Assembly: GCF_032854445.1 (NCBI RefSeq)
Contig: NC_088295.1
Span: 96,281,805-96,345,804 of the forward strand
DNA from: Liolophura sinensis
Taxonomy: Eukaryota; Mollusca; Polyplacophora; Chitonida; Chitonidae
Length of the DNA: 64,000 nucleotides
Direction of reading: 5' to 3'
The translations under genes were made by a program, and so were the position numbers. The notes beneath the pieces were generated by a model. That model did not search any database. It was not told the origin of the DNA and saw only the letters and a list, made by a program, of their open reading frames with translations. This document shows positions 26,701 to 35,959 of this stretch, piece by piece; within the stretch, counting starts at the first letter, position 1, and every line of letters begins with the position of its first letter.

Positions 26701-29700
26701 CATTTCTCGACTAGTTTTCCTGTTTATTCCATCGGTGAATGTTATCTCTTTCGCTGTTGGTTCAATCCCGTACCATATTTTGGAAATGCTAAGTTTGATT
26801 GGACAGATAATGTAGGTCACAGAAATGTGCCAAAGAGGAATATAAAATGTGGTCCAATTTTCTCTCACCCGCCTCGAACATGCAACATTATAAAAGGGTA
26901 TTTATTGGTCACGCCGACATCCACCATCCAATCATGGCCAGCCTTAGCCCTTGACTTGCAAGATTGCTGTTTAGAGTGTTCCCCTCAACATACGCTGTCT
27001 CAATCAGCAAGTATCAATGGACAAAGCTTTTTTCCTGTTATTTCTATGAAAGAGGTCAGAATCCGTAAAACTCCCCTAACACATCATATAAAAAATGAAA
27101 TTCAATGAAATACACAGAACATAGCAAACAAAAAGCGGAATTCCACTTTAAAACGAAAAAAAAAATCATGTCTGTAGTTTATGAGCAAGAGCCCAAAGAA
27201 TATGACAGCTTCAATGGAAAATAAACACACATTTAACCCTAACTGCCATGTATGGAAAACACGGAATGGAATGGAAGCTGTGGAATTAAGGATAACCAGG
27301 CAGATGAAAAAGCCTGTGGGTCAAAGAAAAGGCTAAAGGAATAGAACACCACCGCTTTTGTCCCATCTAACTCAAAAAATCAGGCTTTACTGATAGAACA
27401 GTTCAATGAACTAGGAACATGGTACACTTTAAAGGAGGCTCTTTTGGAACATTCCATGCCTGAATTTACAACTTTTATTTAATACTCCCAATAGTAGAAG
27501 TGTCATACTCATGGCAACCCTCTCAAAGTTTGACAGTCACTTAACTGTGTTCATGTATCATGCAAGAAAAGACTGACTGGATGGCAGACAAACCAATACA
27601 GTGCTACAGATAAGGGCATTCACCCTTTAACACGCTTAAAAATTACATGATCCCCTTCTAAAATTAATACAGAGGGTACTGTGTATGCCTGAAGAGTTGT
27701 GTGTACGCCTAAGTTCCCGAAGCTAGCATGCATGTGAGACTTAAAGCAGACAGTCCTGTCCAAATCAAAAGTAAATCTCCACAGTGACCCATGTGCTTGA
27801 CGTTCTCCACCATGTGTTAATTTTCAGACACTTTAGGCTACAGTAAAGGCTCCTATGTCACCACCAACAGCCATGGAGAATGCCTACTGTGATATTCGTC
27901 TCTGTGACATTCTTGGGTGTTTGCCATGAAAAAGATGTATCACAGGATTTAAATGGGTCTGTGCGGTTACTATATTGCAAGTTCAGCGTCCATATTGCAC
28001 AAAATCATCCTAATATCGCTCCCAAACATCGGACTTCAATTCCCTACCAACTGACAGTCTGCACTGTTAAATTATCATCGAGGGTCCAGTTCCTGACATA
28101 TACATGTACCTATTATTCTGTGAAGAGAGACGCTAATGCAATGGAATAAAAAATATAAAAACACCTAGCAACATATGCACAGAAACACTTCAGATTTATA
28201 TTATATACTGCCAAAAATTAAAGCACAAAATCCGTTAATGTAGGCCCTACATTTAGATTTAGCCTTTTTCAACAAATGTTTCATCACCTTTTGACCCAAA
28301 GGCGGCCAGGTTACCATAGAAAAAAAAAAAAAAACATACTGCAACCCCTTCTATCAAAGCATAAAGAATGCAAAGTGTGTTGCGAGAGTGTTACTGAAAT
28401 AATTAACCCCACACTGGCTGATGGGAAATAAATGTATTAAATTCAAATTCATTGCTCTTGCAGAAAAACGGAAAGAGTTACTTTATTCTTGAATGTTTTT
28501 GGGCAATTTATACGTAGGCCTACATCTACTCCTGTATAACTACAAAGGAAAGAATCTCTGTACATGTCTGCCTATGTATATGTTTATGCACAAGTAGGCG
28601 TAAGGGCGTATGTCTTTTCTTCATCCCCTTTCACTCAATCAACTTCACACTTTTCAGGCATATTACTAGTAACTCAAAATAGTGAAGTGTTAAATATTTG
28701 GGGGAAAAAATGTGTTCTGCGGTAGTGCCTCCTCGGAAAGTCTGAAGTAATGTACTCCGTCTCTTTCACAGTCTGGATTACCATACTCCCTCTGACAAAA
28801 CACTGTCTGTAGCACTGCAATACATCTTGGCAGTTTTGTTAATTGTGACAGACTGTAGTCATTAATGGTTGCCTCCCCACCCCTTCCCCCTATTTCCACA
28901 CAACGAATTAATGCTATTGTTAGATTCTTAGCACCTACATTGGTGGCGTGCAGATAAATGTGCTATACTGGTATTGTAGTGGATGAAATAAATTTTCTTG
29001 TGACTCCAATGAGGGCAAACCTGTAATATTTCGGCTAATTACAGGAAGTTGGAGCAGTACAATGGTTCATTTTCCACAATGGTTATCTCCAAACGAAAGA
29101 AATTCTCACATTTCTCGTAAAAAATTTAGTTGGGCCAAATTTAGCAACTCGGTTATGTCACCCGAAACAAACATTTTTTTTTTAAATCATGGTTTGGCCG
29201 AATTATTGGATCATGCAGCTACAGAGCAGGAAGAAACAACACAAAAATTTTATGGAAAAAAAATATAATCTTACCCACATTTTATGAACTAAGTATTGTA
29301 CTTCACAATAAGGATGCTCTAGGCGGGTTTACATACTCAAATAGAATAAAGGTGTACAGAGATACTAAAACAAACGTGGCAGTACACTCTAAAACTAGAA
29401 CTACTTCGGTAAATTGGTGTCAAGTTTCAGCACCTCAGAAATGCCCTCTAAGGACATAGCTTCCCGACCCCCAAAAGGCGCAATAGTCATCTAGGAATAG
29501 ATATAAGCCAGTACTCCTCTGCTAAATTTTGGCGAAGTACTGCACTGATACAACGATATATTCATCTGGAGCAAACCCTTATTTCTAAAATCGGTATCTT
29601 TGTTTCCGACCTTGTCCTTCTTTACATACGGTAGACTTACACATGGTACTATGCCCAAGGCGTTACGGTTACAACAACAACATAATAAACACTTTCGCAT

Positions 29701-29813
29701 GATTCATCGTTCAGCTCGATTACACAAATTCGTTATAAATAACAGAAGCTATAAAACTGTTCATATGAAATTGACGTTATGAATAAAAATAAATATATAC
29801 CTGGTGGACCCAT
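2581..29813 (-). CDS. FBL: Fibrillarin, snoRNP 2'-O-methyltransferase; 7 exons, C-terminus off window
   Basis: Fibrillarin is the catalytic subunit of box C/D snoRNPs. It transfers methyl groups from S-adenosylmethionine to rRNA 2'-OH in the nucleolus. The visible coding exons are 29801-29813, 19406-19570, 19101-19136, 17827-17886, 14160-14254, 7189-7359 and 2581-2713 (673 nt, 224 codons plus one base). All have GT/AG borders, and the phases (1,1,1,1,0,0,1) agree. A Gly/Arg-rich domain covers about residues 5-80. It is followed by [10 protein letters not shown], the SAM-binding segment [20 protein letters not shown], and [11 protein letters not shown] and [13 protein letters not shown], all diagnostic of the family. 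The usual length is about 320 residues, so roughly 90 are missing to the left. Introns reach 10.2 kb and are packed with minisatellites. The identification is very secure; the start is supported by the phase-1 first intron also found in human FBL. Confidence 0.95.
2714..6419. repeat. 83-bp minisatellite of about 44 copies derived from the exon 7 splice acceptor
   Basis: Units of about 83 bp run from the exon 7 boundary to about 6,419 in fibrillarin intron 6. A typical unit holds TTCACAGCAGACACCAGCCT followed by ACCCTTCAGAGTAACACG. Exon 7 and its acceptor read TCCACAGCAAACACCAGCCC (2691-2710) then ATCCTTCAAAGTAA, clearly homologous. The sequence beyond the acceptor (AAGCTCACATACATGAATAC) is the intronic part of every unit. 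On the coding strand each unit therefore presents a decoy 'CTCTGAAG' acceptor followed by exon-like sequence that soon reaches TGA. Confidence 0.95.
3000..6170. repeat. Higher-order tandem duplication of 1,586 bp inside the 83-bp array
   Basis: Rare variant units recur at exactly 1,586 bp. AAGCTCATAAACATG is at 3321 and 4907, TCAAACAAGTTCACATAC is at 3481 and 5067, and the GCAGACAGCAGACACC insertion is near 4435 and 6021. The order of variant units between them is the same, with only isolated differences (for example CTTCACAG versus CTTCAGAG). A block of about 19 units has been duplicated recently. The outer limits are approximate. Confidence 0.88.
6420..7188. other. Fibrillarin intron 6, unique part near the exon 6 donor
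   Basis: Mostly non-repetitive AT-rich sequence after the array. It contains the telomere-like inverted motif at 6901-6956 and a small direct repeat (GATCAGCCAATATACAGCCAATTAGCA type) at about 6,967-7,027. No exon is seen. Confidence 0.6.
6901..6956. repeat. Interstitial telomere-like inverted repeat
   Basis: Two GTTAGG-type units on the plus strand (TTAGGGTTAGGGTTACGAG) face CCCTAA units (AACCCTAATATAAC, AACCCTAACCCTAACAC) about 20 bp away. The TTAGGG motif is the usual animal telomere repeat. Here it is only a few units long and inverted, so it is an interstitial relic or chance motif, not a telomere. Confidence 0.6.
7189..7359 (-). CDS. FBL: Fibrillarin exon 6, SAM-binding core
   Basis: 57 codons in phase 0 on both sides. 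It encodes [20 protein letters not shown], then [20 protein letters not shown] and SDIVGA. GAASG is the glycine-rich SAM-binding loop of the Rossmann-like methyltransferase fold. The acceptor is TTGGATAG and the donor is GTGAGT. Confidence 0.96.
7517..8028. repeat. About 20-bp minisatellite, roughly 26 copies
   Basis: Alternating units such as TATAATCTGGGAATCTCTTC and TATACTCTGGGAATGGTAC of 16-20 bp, in fibrillarin intron 5 about 140 bp from exon 6. The TACTC...AATCTCTTCT core loosely resembles exon 6 (TACTCAATCTTCTTCT), but the match is too short to be sure. Confidence 0.95.
8170..8344. repeat. 25-bp tandem repeat, 7 copies
   Basis: Nearly identical copies of AGTACTCAGTAGGCACATTT plus CCTGC. 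One copy has GTAGACAC in place of GTAGGCAC. Located in fibrillarin intron 5. Confidence 0.95.
8345..9159. other. Fibrillarin intron 5, unique AT-rich sequence
   Basis: No exon, RNA gene or repeat is recognised. Overlapping short open frames on both strands at 8,643-8,861 show no protein family signature. Confidence 0.5.
9160..10315. repeat. 55-bp minisatellite, about 21 copies
   Basis: The unit reads TTGGCCCAAACTGCACTCAC, ATTATGTCAAACAGTATGGA, TAGGAGTATACCGTC (55 bp). Copies differ mainly at TTGG/ATGG and GGATAG/GTATAG. Fibrillarin intron 5. Confidence 0.95.
10316..11620. other. Fibrillarin intron 5, no features seen
   Basis: About 1.3 kb of AT-rich, apparently unique sequence between two minisatellites. 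I see no exon, tRNA fold or tandem structure. Confidence 0.5.
11625..12798. repeat. 83-bp minisatellite (second, unrelated), about 14 copies
   Basis: The unit reads TCATGGTTGTGTACTAGTGT, ACCCTGTTCACATTACATAT, TGAGATATTTCCTGTTGTTT, AGCTGACTAAACCTACACAG, AAA. Two subtypes (AGCTGACTAAACCTACAC and ATCTGACTAAACCTATAC) occur in runs, showing local homogenisation. Its period equals that of the 2.7-6.4 kb array, but the sequences are not related. Confidence 0.95.
12799..14159. other. Fibrillarin intron 5, unique part next to exon 5
   Basis: No repeat or exon is recognised. A 66-codon plus-strand open frame at 13,681-13,881 looks lysine-rich but has no family signature, and I do not call it. Confidence 0.5.
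14160..14254 (-). CDS. FBL: Fibrillarin exon 5, N-terminal part of the fold
   Basis: It encodes [20 protein letters not shown], then [11 protein letters not shown], typical of fibrillarin between the PHRHEG motif and the methyltransferase core. The acceptor is GTCCTCAG and the donor is GTAAGC. It begins in phase 1 and ends in phase 0. Confidence 0.95.
14419..15546. repeat. 27-bp minisatellite, about 41 copies
   Basis: The unit is CAGGTGCACACCACTCTTCA plus CAGGAAG or CAGGACG, in fibrillarin intron 4 about 165 bp from exon 5. As 27 is divisible by 3 and the unit lacks stops, several long frames stay open on both strands (up to about 350 codons); these are artefacts of the repeat. On the fibrillarin coding strand the unit reads GTCCTGTGAAGAGTGGTGTG, which partly resembles the exon 5 acceptor GTCCTCAG then GAGTGTTCATAG. 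Confidence 0.95.
16660..16790 (-). repeat. SINE-like element with tRNA-derived head, reverse orientation
   Basis: In reverse complement it reads CAGGCCATGGTGCCTGACTT, then CAACCAGGGTTCGACTGGGG. That gives an A-box-like and a B-box-like (GGTTCGACT) block at tRNA spacing. There is no complete cloverleaf, so it is read as a SINE relic rather than a tRNA gene. Confidence 0.4.
16985..17110 (-). repeat. Dispersed repeat C, copy 2 (inverted)
   Basis: Contains CCGATTGACCCGA, GTAGGTTGTTAGAAC and GGGAGGTAACAAGG, the reverse complement of matching words at 1,990-2,060. The two copies lie about 15 kb apart in opposite orientation. Confidence 0.55.
17827..17886 (-). CDS. FBL: Fibrillarin exon 4, GAR-to-methyltransferase junction
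   Basis: It encodes [20 protein letters not shown] and joins exon 5 through a split Gly codon. VEPHRHEG is a near-invariant fibrillarin motif. The acceptor is CACTTCAG and the donor is GTGAGA. Confidence 0.95.
17887..19100. other. Fibrillarin intron 3, with minisatellite
   Basis: Apart from the 42-bp array at 18,255-18,500 and a three-copy repeat of about 32 bp at 18,515-18,612 (TTTAGTAACAGGGATTGTGA type), the intron is unique AT-rich sequence. Confidence 0.6.
18255..18500. repeat. 42-bp minisatellite, about 6 copies
   Basis: The unit reads AACTGTAGGTATCAAGGTGC, GCTTGGTGCACCCTCCACAG, TC. It stays open in one minus-strand frame (79 codons) because 42 is divisible by 3; this is not coding. 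Confidence 0.93.
19101..19136 (-). CDS. FBL: Fibrillarin exon 3, end of GAR domain (36 nt)
   Basis: A 36-nt micro-exon between the acceptor TTGTTAG and the donor GTAAGT. It encodes [13 protein letters not shown] in phase with exons 2 and 4. A symmetrical phase-1 exon of 12 codons could be skipped without breaking the frame. Confidence 0.88.
19137..19405. other. Fibrillarin intron 2
   Basis: A short 269-bp intron between the two GAR-domain exons, bounded by GTGAGT and TTGTTAG on the minus strand. Nothing else is seen in it. Confidence 0.85.
19406..19570 (-). CDS. FBL: Fibrillarin exon 2, Gly/Arg-rich (GAR) domain
   Basis: It follows the acceptor TTCTCAG and ends at the donor GTGAGT. It encodes [10 protein letters not shown] followed by repeated FGGRGG units, then [10 protein letters not shown] and [14 protein letters not shown] repeats of this kind are arginine-methylated, bind RNA and drive nucleolar condensation in known fibrillarins. 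Phase 1 at both ends. Confidence 0.95.
20030..20255 (+). repeat. SINE-like element (family 1)
   Basis: The tRNA-like head has GTGAGTTCAAGTCCAGCTCA. It is followed by GGGAAGGTCTGCCAGCAAGC, GGTTTCCTCTCACTATAATG and GTATTAGTGAAATATT, and ends in AAATAAATAAATA. The GTATAAGTGAAATATTCTT-type tail recurs at 35,405-35,640 and 36,190-36,300. Confidence 0.6.
20693..20890. repeat. 20-bp tandem repeat, about 9 copies
   Basis: Alternating ACATGACAAATGTTCTCTAT and ACATGACAAATGTTCTCTCT units, degenerating at the right end (ACACGAAAAGTGTTCTCTAT). Confidence 0.93.
21118..21200 (-). repeat. SINE-like tail (family 2), reverse orientation
   Basis: GAGTGAGTGCTTGGGGTTTA, ACGTCGTACTCAACAATTTT and TCAGTCACATGACGACGAA are the reverse complement of the tail at about 30,870-30,934 (GTCGTCATATGACTGAAAAA, AGTACGACGTTAAACCCAAG). 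Such tails are frequent in molluscan genomes. Confidence 0.6.
21784..21931. repeat. 30-bp tandem repeat, 5 copies
   Basis: AGTCACATACTACAACTAGC followed by TATGTATGTA, nearly perfect copies except the first (TGTGTATGCA). Confidence 0.95.
24452..25485. repeat. 45-bp minisatellite, about 23 copies
   Basis: The unit reads GAACTGTTGGTGGTAGGAGC, ACAGACTAACAGCTCAGTGA, ACGGT, with a GCTCAG/GCCCAG polymorphism scattered through the array. Open 150-200-codon frames on both strands follow from the 45-bp period and do not indicate genes. Fibrillarin intron 1. Confidence 0.95.
25486..29800. other. Fibrillarin intron 1, distal half
   Basis: Contains a small direct repeat around 26,425-26,505 (GGTGCAAGACTC.CA type) and dispersed repeat D copy 1 (about 27,560-28,800). 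The remaining sequence is AT-rich with no recognised exon. Confidence 0.5.
27560..28800 (+). repeat. Dispersed repeat D, copy 1
   Basis: Shares many blocks in the same order and orientation with 37,450-38,660 and 63,030-64,000. Examples are GACTTAAAGCAGACAGTCCT, AAAAGTAAATCTCCA, CACTTCAGATTTATATTATA and CAAAATAGTGAAGTGTTAA. No coding domain or terminal repeat is evident, so it is an unclassified old transposable element. Confidence 0.6.
29801..29813 (-). CDS. FBL: Fibrillarin coding exon 1 (start codon)
   Basis: The exon is ATGGGTCCACCAG followed by the donor GTATAT. It encodes MGPP and leaves one base, which joins exon 2 to continue AFSPRGGG. In vertebrates the first exon also ends after four or so codons in phase 1, before FSPRGGG. 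The start context has A at -3 and G at +4. The exon is very short, so it rests on phase and context rather than similarity. Confidence 0.75.
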
Positions 29814-30010
29814 TATCTGTGTTAATTCGTGGTAATTAGTATTCTAGTGACCCACGTGCTCTCGTTTCGCTTGGTTAAACCTATTCCCAGCATGCATTTC
29901 AAATTGTCACTTCCGATATTTCACGGTTCCTGGGACTGGCACGGGGAGACAGGTAACCCAAGCTGGGACTTCTACATGCCTACATCAACCAAAATCTCGT
30001 ACAGCATAGA
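29814..30010. promoter_or_regulatory. Probable fibrillarin 5' region
   Basis: Immediately upstream of the FBL start codon on the minus strand. It contains an E-box CACGTG (29853-29858) and an ETS-like CACTTCCG (29908-29915), motifs common in promoters of ribosome-biogenesis genes. No TATA box or transcription start can be placed. DDX6 diverges to the right, but its first exon is unknown, so a shared promoter is only a possibility. Confidence 0.3.
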
Positions 30011-30599
30011 CATTCGGCATAGACAGTAAAAGAAAAAAAAAAACCTGTAGCGCCGACAGTGTCATAGCTTTCAAATGGTCACACCTAAGCGGTGAAATAC
30101 AACCTCTTGTCAATTTATCTCAGTTACTTACGGTTTTATACCAACTGTTCATGTAAATGCTTATATAGCAGCAAATTACACACCCACTAGCACCATGACT
30201 TAAGCAGAATTAGGTAAAAAAAAATGCCGTCGCAATGTCGCAATTTATTAGATGTTACTGGCCTAGAATTAACGGTACTTAAAGTGCTGTACGTGTTGTC
30301 GTCAAAGGTTGAACACCAGTGTTACATGACCTTTCCAGAGTTCGCTATAGTCTTGTATACATTCAACCTTCGGGCTTTGTCTGGTGTCTTCATGGCCATG
30401 ACATAGGTCTACGGTAGGTGGAATGGTCACCAGTGGATATGGTTTTCTATAGCATTTATGGCATGCAGTTTTACTTGTCGTAATTTTTATCTCAACAGGC
30501 CCAGGGGTTCTAATTACAGAGTTAATAACAATATTAATAATATATATAGTTGTTACACAGTTGTCAGTGTCTGTTTGTATGGTGATGGATTGTACACGT

Positions 30600-30934
30600 A
30601 TCTGTAATCCGCTTCGGAAGCGGTAGATCCAGGGTCAATCCTGGATCGAGTCACACCTAAGACCTTAAAAATAGAAAGTCGTGACTCCCTCGCTTGGCGT
30701 TCAGCATGAAGAGGATAGTCCAACGGCTGGTTGGCCCATATGATTGTAATGGCTCGGGCGAGACAACTAAATTACTGGCATGCGGTAAGTCACCTCAGTG
30801 AAGCAGCACTAGATAAAAGAGCGGAGGAAATCCGTCCTGCAACAAGGAGGCACAGTACATGCACGAAGGATTCCTTCGTCGTCATATGACTGAAAAAATG
30901 TTAAGTACGACGTTAAACCCAAGCACTCACTCAC
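30600..30934 (+). repeat. SINE-like element, near full length (family 2)
   Basis: The head has GCGGTAGATCCAGGGTCAAT and a tRNA-like B box. The body has CCTCGCTTGGCGTTCAGCAT, and the tail has TTAAGTACGACGTTAAACCC then AAGCACTCACTCAC. Partial copies of the head and body lie at 34,165-34,290, and reversed tails lie at 21,118-21,200. Confidence 0.65.
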
Positions 30935-31034
30935 GTATTTCTAAAAATGTCACGTTTGTAGGCCTAATGATTTAGGCTACTATCTAATGCCGTGGAGCTT
31001 AGTTTTAAGAGCAACCAAGCTGATTTTATATTCT

Positions 31035-31037
<3 letters not shown>

Positions 31038-31066
<29 letters not shown>
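31038..31066. repeat. TAA trinucleotide microsatellite
   Basis: A run of about nine to ten AAT/TAA units. Confidence 0.9.
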
Positions 31067-31067
<1 letters not shown>

Positions 31068-34000
31068 GTCTTTATGCAGTAGATGTAGTTAGTGATACTG
31101 TTATCCTGTAGACTAGAGTTGCGAAGTATGATGCCACCAAGTAATGGCCTGGGAGAGGTACGCTGGTTCAGTGCAAATAACGCTCGAAAGTAGTGTTCTT
31201 GGTTGTAGTCTTTCCTGTTAGCAGGGCATGTACTTTGGAACTGTATAAATGAACAATTACGAGTACGTGACTAATTACAATGAAGTCAAAACGTATGTCA
31301 TGATGGTATACAAACTTGTGCACGACAGATATTTTGTGAATGTGTTCATAATGTCGGTACAAAAACAGGGACAGTTTGATCATTCAAGTTCCATCACTTG
31401 AGTGTCGTAATGAGCAAACTCATAACTAAAATGCGACAGAAAGTACACGAAGATCTTCGTAAAAGCTAATTTGTGGGTGAGTACCTCAATTTGCGTGTGA
31501 AAACCACATTTAGGGTGATTTGGTTGAGATTAGTGATAGCCAGTCCCAGCAATTTGCAACAGTCCTCTTGAAGCCGGTCCCAGTCTATGTGACATATTAC
31601 GCAGCTGCAAAATCCAATGTACGAGTCGTGCTTAAGATGAAGTATTTGTGGTCAATCCCATAGTTTGCTATGATGATAAAATTGACATCGGTTGAAAAAT
31701 TCGAAGTTGTAATTAAATATTCGCAAAAAAAAAAAAAAAAAAATGTGTGCAAGGAAATCTCGATGTTGTTAACGGGCTTCTCGAGACTTCATCGCTGAAT
31801 GTGTGCGGCCATATTTGATTTTGGAAGGTGGATGTGTATTTGAACCGTGCAAATATCCTTTGCCATCCGAAATTATTTCGCAAAGCGGAGTACTGAAGAA
31901 GAATAGGTGAATTGTGAAATAAGGTCTTTTCTGGCTGCAATCATTATTTCATCTGATAATAATATGGTTCTCAACGCAGGTTGAGTTTACAACAACGTCG
32001 TCGGTTAAGTCGGCGTTACAAAACAATGTTGTCAAGAGTGTCATAATTGGTGAATAACAGTTGTCCGATTTCAGTTTTGGTGCTTATGTACATCTTAAGT
32101 TATGATACCAGTTGTAAATAATTGACTGCGTATTCGTGCTTGTTGCAATATGTACTGGTTTTATTCAAACTTTATGTCGTGAAAGTGTCAAAAATTGTCA
32201 ATAACAGATGTTTTCATGAAAACGTAACGGTTGGCGATTACATTTTTGAGGACTTAACGAAAAGCGAAAAAGGGTCATGCTTATTGACGTTCCACATTTG
32301 AATTAATCTAAGAATTGTGGCTTAATGGTATTTCTTAATCTTGCAAGTAGTCTTTAAAACAAGACTTTGCTATAACCCGAGAAAGGCATTGGAGCTACAA
32401 CTAAATACATACACTGCACATCTATGATCAGGGCCGTATCTAGAAACATATGAAAGGTTCTGATCCCAAACTTCAGTGGTGAAATTGTGACTGTGCATGA
32501 AGAAATTTTAATGATGCAACTTAAAATGATCCTTTCTGAGAGCTGTTAAGTCTTTGAATGAAAGAAATTTGTATGAAAACATAGCTCTGTAGCTCTTGTT
32601 CCTTAAACTTACCTTTAACATTTCCGTGCTTCCCTTGCTAGATAGTATGCTAGTGCTGGGCACCAAATACGTTATATCCGTTGTCTTAGTCATCTCAGAT
32701 ATCAATTCCAGGTAACTGTTCCCTTGTGTTATGCCTGGTAAATACATACATTCATGAAACTAGTGGAAAGTGGATAAATTTTCAACTCCAACTGCCCTGT
32801 TTGAATGCAGAGCTAATGAAAACTAAACTTTTTATTGGTAAGCCATCATAACGTAATGCGTGGACCTTTTCGACCAGCAGGTGTCAAGCTGCAACTGTGT
32901 GCCAGACCATGAAATGTGCCACTTTTACTTTGAATGATTGAAACTTTAAATGGTGCTGCAGGGGTGGGGTAGATGATTGTTTTCTCGACGCGACCGATGG
33001 CTGGACAAAAATCGCTACGAGAATGCTGTGCACATGCTTGGCGAGATGAAAGTAGTCAGGTGGATACAGGTTTGAAGAATCCCATACAACACCTCACATA
33101 CTCAGGACAAGGTTTCCTAAACTAACACGTTCATACCTTGTTCTCACGTTATTGTGACGGCTGATTGCCACGTCTGGACATCAGTAAATTTGCATTGATC
33201 CTGTATAGAGAGACGAGAATAATCTCCAGACATTCCCAATTTCATAAAATGGCGATCATAATGTCAACATGCACGGATTGAACATTGTGTTCACATGTGT
33301 GGAAATGTATGCTCATTACCAGCTTCATATTGCAACAGTTGTAAACATTGTGTTAATACAAGGCTAAATCGTTTGCTACTCACATTTTTTGGGGAAGTCA
33401 GTCAAGTCTTGGATAACTCATGGCTTACAGAATTCAACATTGACCAGTTAGACGAACTCATTGACTCGCCCCTTGGAAAAAAGAAAAAGTCATCACGATT
33501 ATGAAATCTCCCGCCCAATCTAGACTAGCAGACAGATTCAAAATTTTACATGCCATTCTATCCCTAGTGAAGAGACTGCATTTTAATTTGGACTTTGTCT
33601 TGTTACTAAACCATTTCAGCAAAGCCATCATAAATTCATGTACCGGTATGGGGTTTATGGCAAAAATATTCACATCACTTAGATGTAATCTTTTTACCAT
33701 GGGTAGAATTCAAAACAATTACCAAAACCGGTGGTCAGATCGGGTCTCTGTGATTGACGGGTCACACAAACAACGTTAGAACTTCAAAAGCTATAACCAG
33801 AGCTGGACGTAATTGTTATTTGCATGTCAATACCACCTGGCTGTTTATATTTGAAATCAGTCAGTTTTTCAACACAAAGAATGATATTGTTAAATCATGA
33901 AAGCTTTTGGCATGGTGTGAAGATGTATGTTTTGACGCAAACAGAGCAGGTGAAAGTAGGTTTTCTTGCCAGAAGAAACATGTAATGCCGAGTCTGATTT

Positions 34001-34164
34001 CTGTATTTAAAGGCGGAGCAGTGCAGTGGCTCGTTTTTAACGATGTGTTCAACGTACTAAAAAAAGAAAAACGCTAGAGTTGGACGGGCTACGGCAGGTC
34101 AATCCAATTACACGCAACAGACAAGCAATTTTCTGCATAAACAGATGAGCTTTTATAATAAGTT

Positions 34165-34290
34165 GTACCCTTCCGGCAGAGCGTCCCCCTCAGGAGCAGT
34201 AGATCCAGGGTAAATCTGGAGTCGGCTCAATTTTTTTTTTTTTTTTCCTCGCTTGGCATTCAGCATTGAGGGGACAATGTAGTGAAGAGG
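34165..34290 (+). repeat. SINE-like element, 5' part (family 2)
   Basis: GAGCAGTAGATCCAGGGTAA and CCTCGCTTGGCATTCAGCAT match the element at 30,620-30,710. A poly-T run interrupts it at about 34,231. Confidence 0.55.
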
Positions 34291-35404
34291 CCTATATTTT
34301 TGACTTGCCTGTTGACTCAAACTGACCACTCAGAGCCTATGCCGCCCCTTTACTGGCGAGAGTGTATCCATGCACTTGACATCGTTGGTCAATTGACACA
34401 TGCAGACTTTCTGTGTTGTTTGTAGTCATATGGGTGACAACCATCAACCACCCACGATGCGCTATTCAACTTATGTGATCAGAATCCCCAACAGCCCTGA
34501 CCCTGTTTTGTCAACTTTCCCTCGAGCATTCTGACCACGAGTGCTACTAAGCTGGTTGAAAAGGTCAACGAATTGCTGTATTTTTGTTTAATTTACTTAG
34601 TTTTAATACAGCTTGTTTAGTTTGGGCAACCAACAGTTTGGCAGCACAAACGTTTTCCAGAACTGAAGGGACTCTAGATTTGGCCCTGACGATGACTGTA
34701 TTGAGATTGGGCCCATTACAGATGGTCTTCCCCAGACAATCACTTTGAGTACGCCAGCCAAATTATTTTTCTTCATTAAATGCTCACAGGCCATAACTTG
34801 CTGCTCGAGGATCAAGAACTCTTGGTGATGAATTGCCCGTCATTGTTATCAGTTACTGGTAATTGATGTAACTTCGTGAAATGTTGTTAAAACGATGTAT
34901 TGAGAGCAGACATCTAAATGTCTACGACCATTTAAGTGATGTAGTGAGACATTTGGATTGTATGTACTGGAGCAGCAAATTGTGGCCTGTGCTTCTGTCT
35001 GGGCCAAGGATGTATGTTGAGCGATGTGCACCATATTTGTTACGAGTAAGTGTTCATAGAGGAAACTGACAGACTTGGCCGGTGAGCTCACGGTGGTCAT
35101 CGAGGGATGAGCCAACATCTAAAATGGTCAGGCTGTGTGTCCATTCAGGTCCCTTTTTTTGCATGCAGAGGACATACGGTGAGACCATACCCTAAGTTTA
35201 CCAGATTATACCACTGCCTCAGAAAATTCACCCTAAACTGCTGTTAATGAGAGTTCGCTTTTTGCTGATAGTTGCTTTAGGAGTAACAGAGGCCCAGCTT
35301 TACTCTAGTGCCATCTCCCCTTCTGTTTCCTATGCAGTTAAGATGAAGTGTAAGTAGTATAGAGAATACAAGAAACAGGACACCAATGCACAAATATTTT
35401 TGTG

Positions 35405-35640
35405 CATTGTGGCTCGGTGACCCAGGAGCTTTACACCGATGCAGCCATTGTGAGTTAAAGTCCAGCTTATGCTTGCATACTCTCTAGTTGTTAGTGGGAC
35501 GGTCTACCAGCAACCTGCGAATGGTCCTGGGCTTTGTCCGGTTTTGTTCCACCATAATGCTCCCCGTCATCGTATAAGTGAAATATTCTTTAGTAACACA
35601 CCAGTCAAATAAAAAATAAAATAAACTTCTCAATGTTCCA
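35405..35640 (+). repeat. SINE-like element (family 1)
   Basis: The tRNA-like head has GTGACCCAGGAGC and GTGAGTTAAAGTCCAGCTTA. The body has GGGACGGTCTACCAGCAACC, and the tail has GTATAAGTGAAATATTCTTT followed by AAATAAAATAAA. It is homologous to 20,030-20,255. Confidence 0.6.
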
Positions 35641-35959
35641 TATCCTACATTATTACCAATATTTAACACAACAGCACACTATAGTTTCATTCCGTTGTTA
35701 ACCCAAGGCCATAATAAATTGATCAGCAATGAAGACAGTTTTTGCTGCAAGCCGCCGCGAATTACCAGGATTGCTCCTGTATACAAACCGAAGTAGGTTA
35801 AGGGGCTGTCCATAAAGTATGTATAATTTTCTGGAGTGTAGATTTCCTGTGTTGAAGGAAATTGTCATCAATCACATATTGTTTCATCCTTAGATTTGAA
35901 AAAAATGCCATGTACTTTTGAGCACCAAATGTTATCGAGTTAAATTGTGCTCATTGTAA

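Noticed and set aside
29930-29955. Possible non-coding first exon of DDX6 ending GGAGACAG|GTAACC
   Set aside because: The donor is plausible, but there is no transcript, phase or similarity support.
18784-30406. Box C/D snoRNAs hosted in fibrillarin introns
   Set aside because: I scanned for paired RTGATGA and CTGA boxes with terminal stems by eye and found none convincing. A snoRNA search program would be needed to exclude them.
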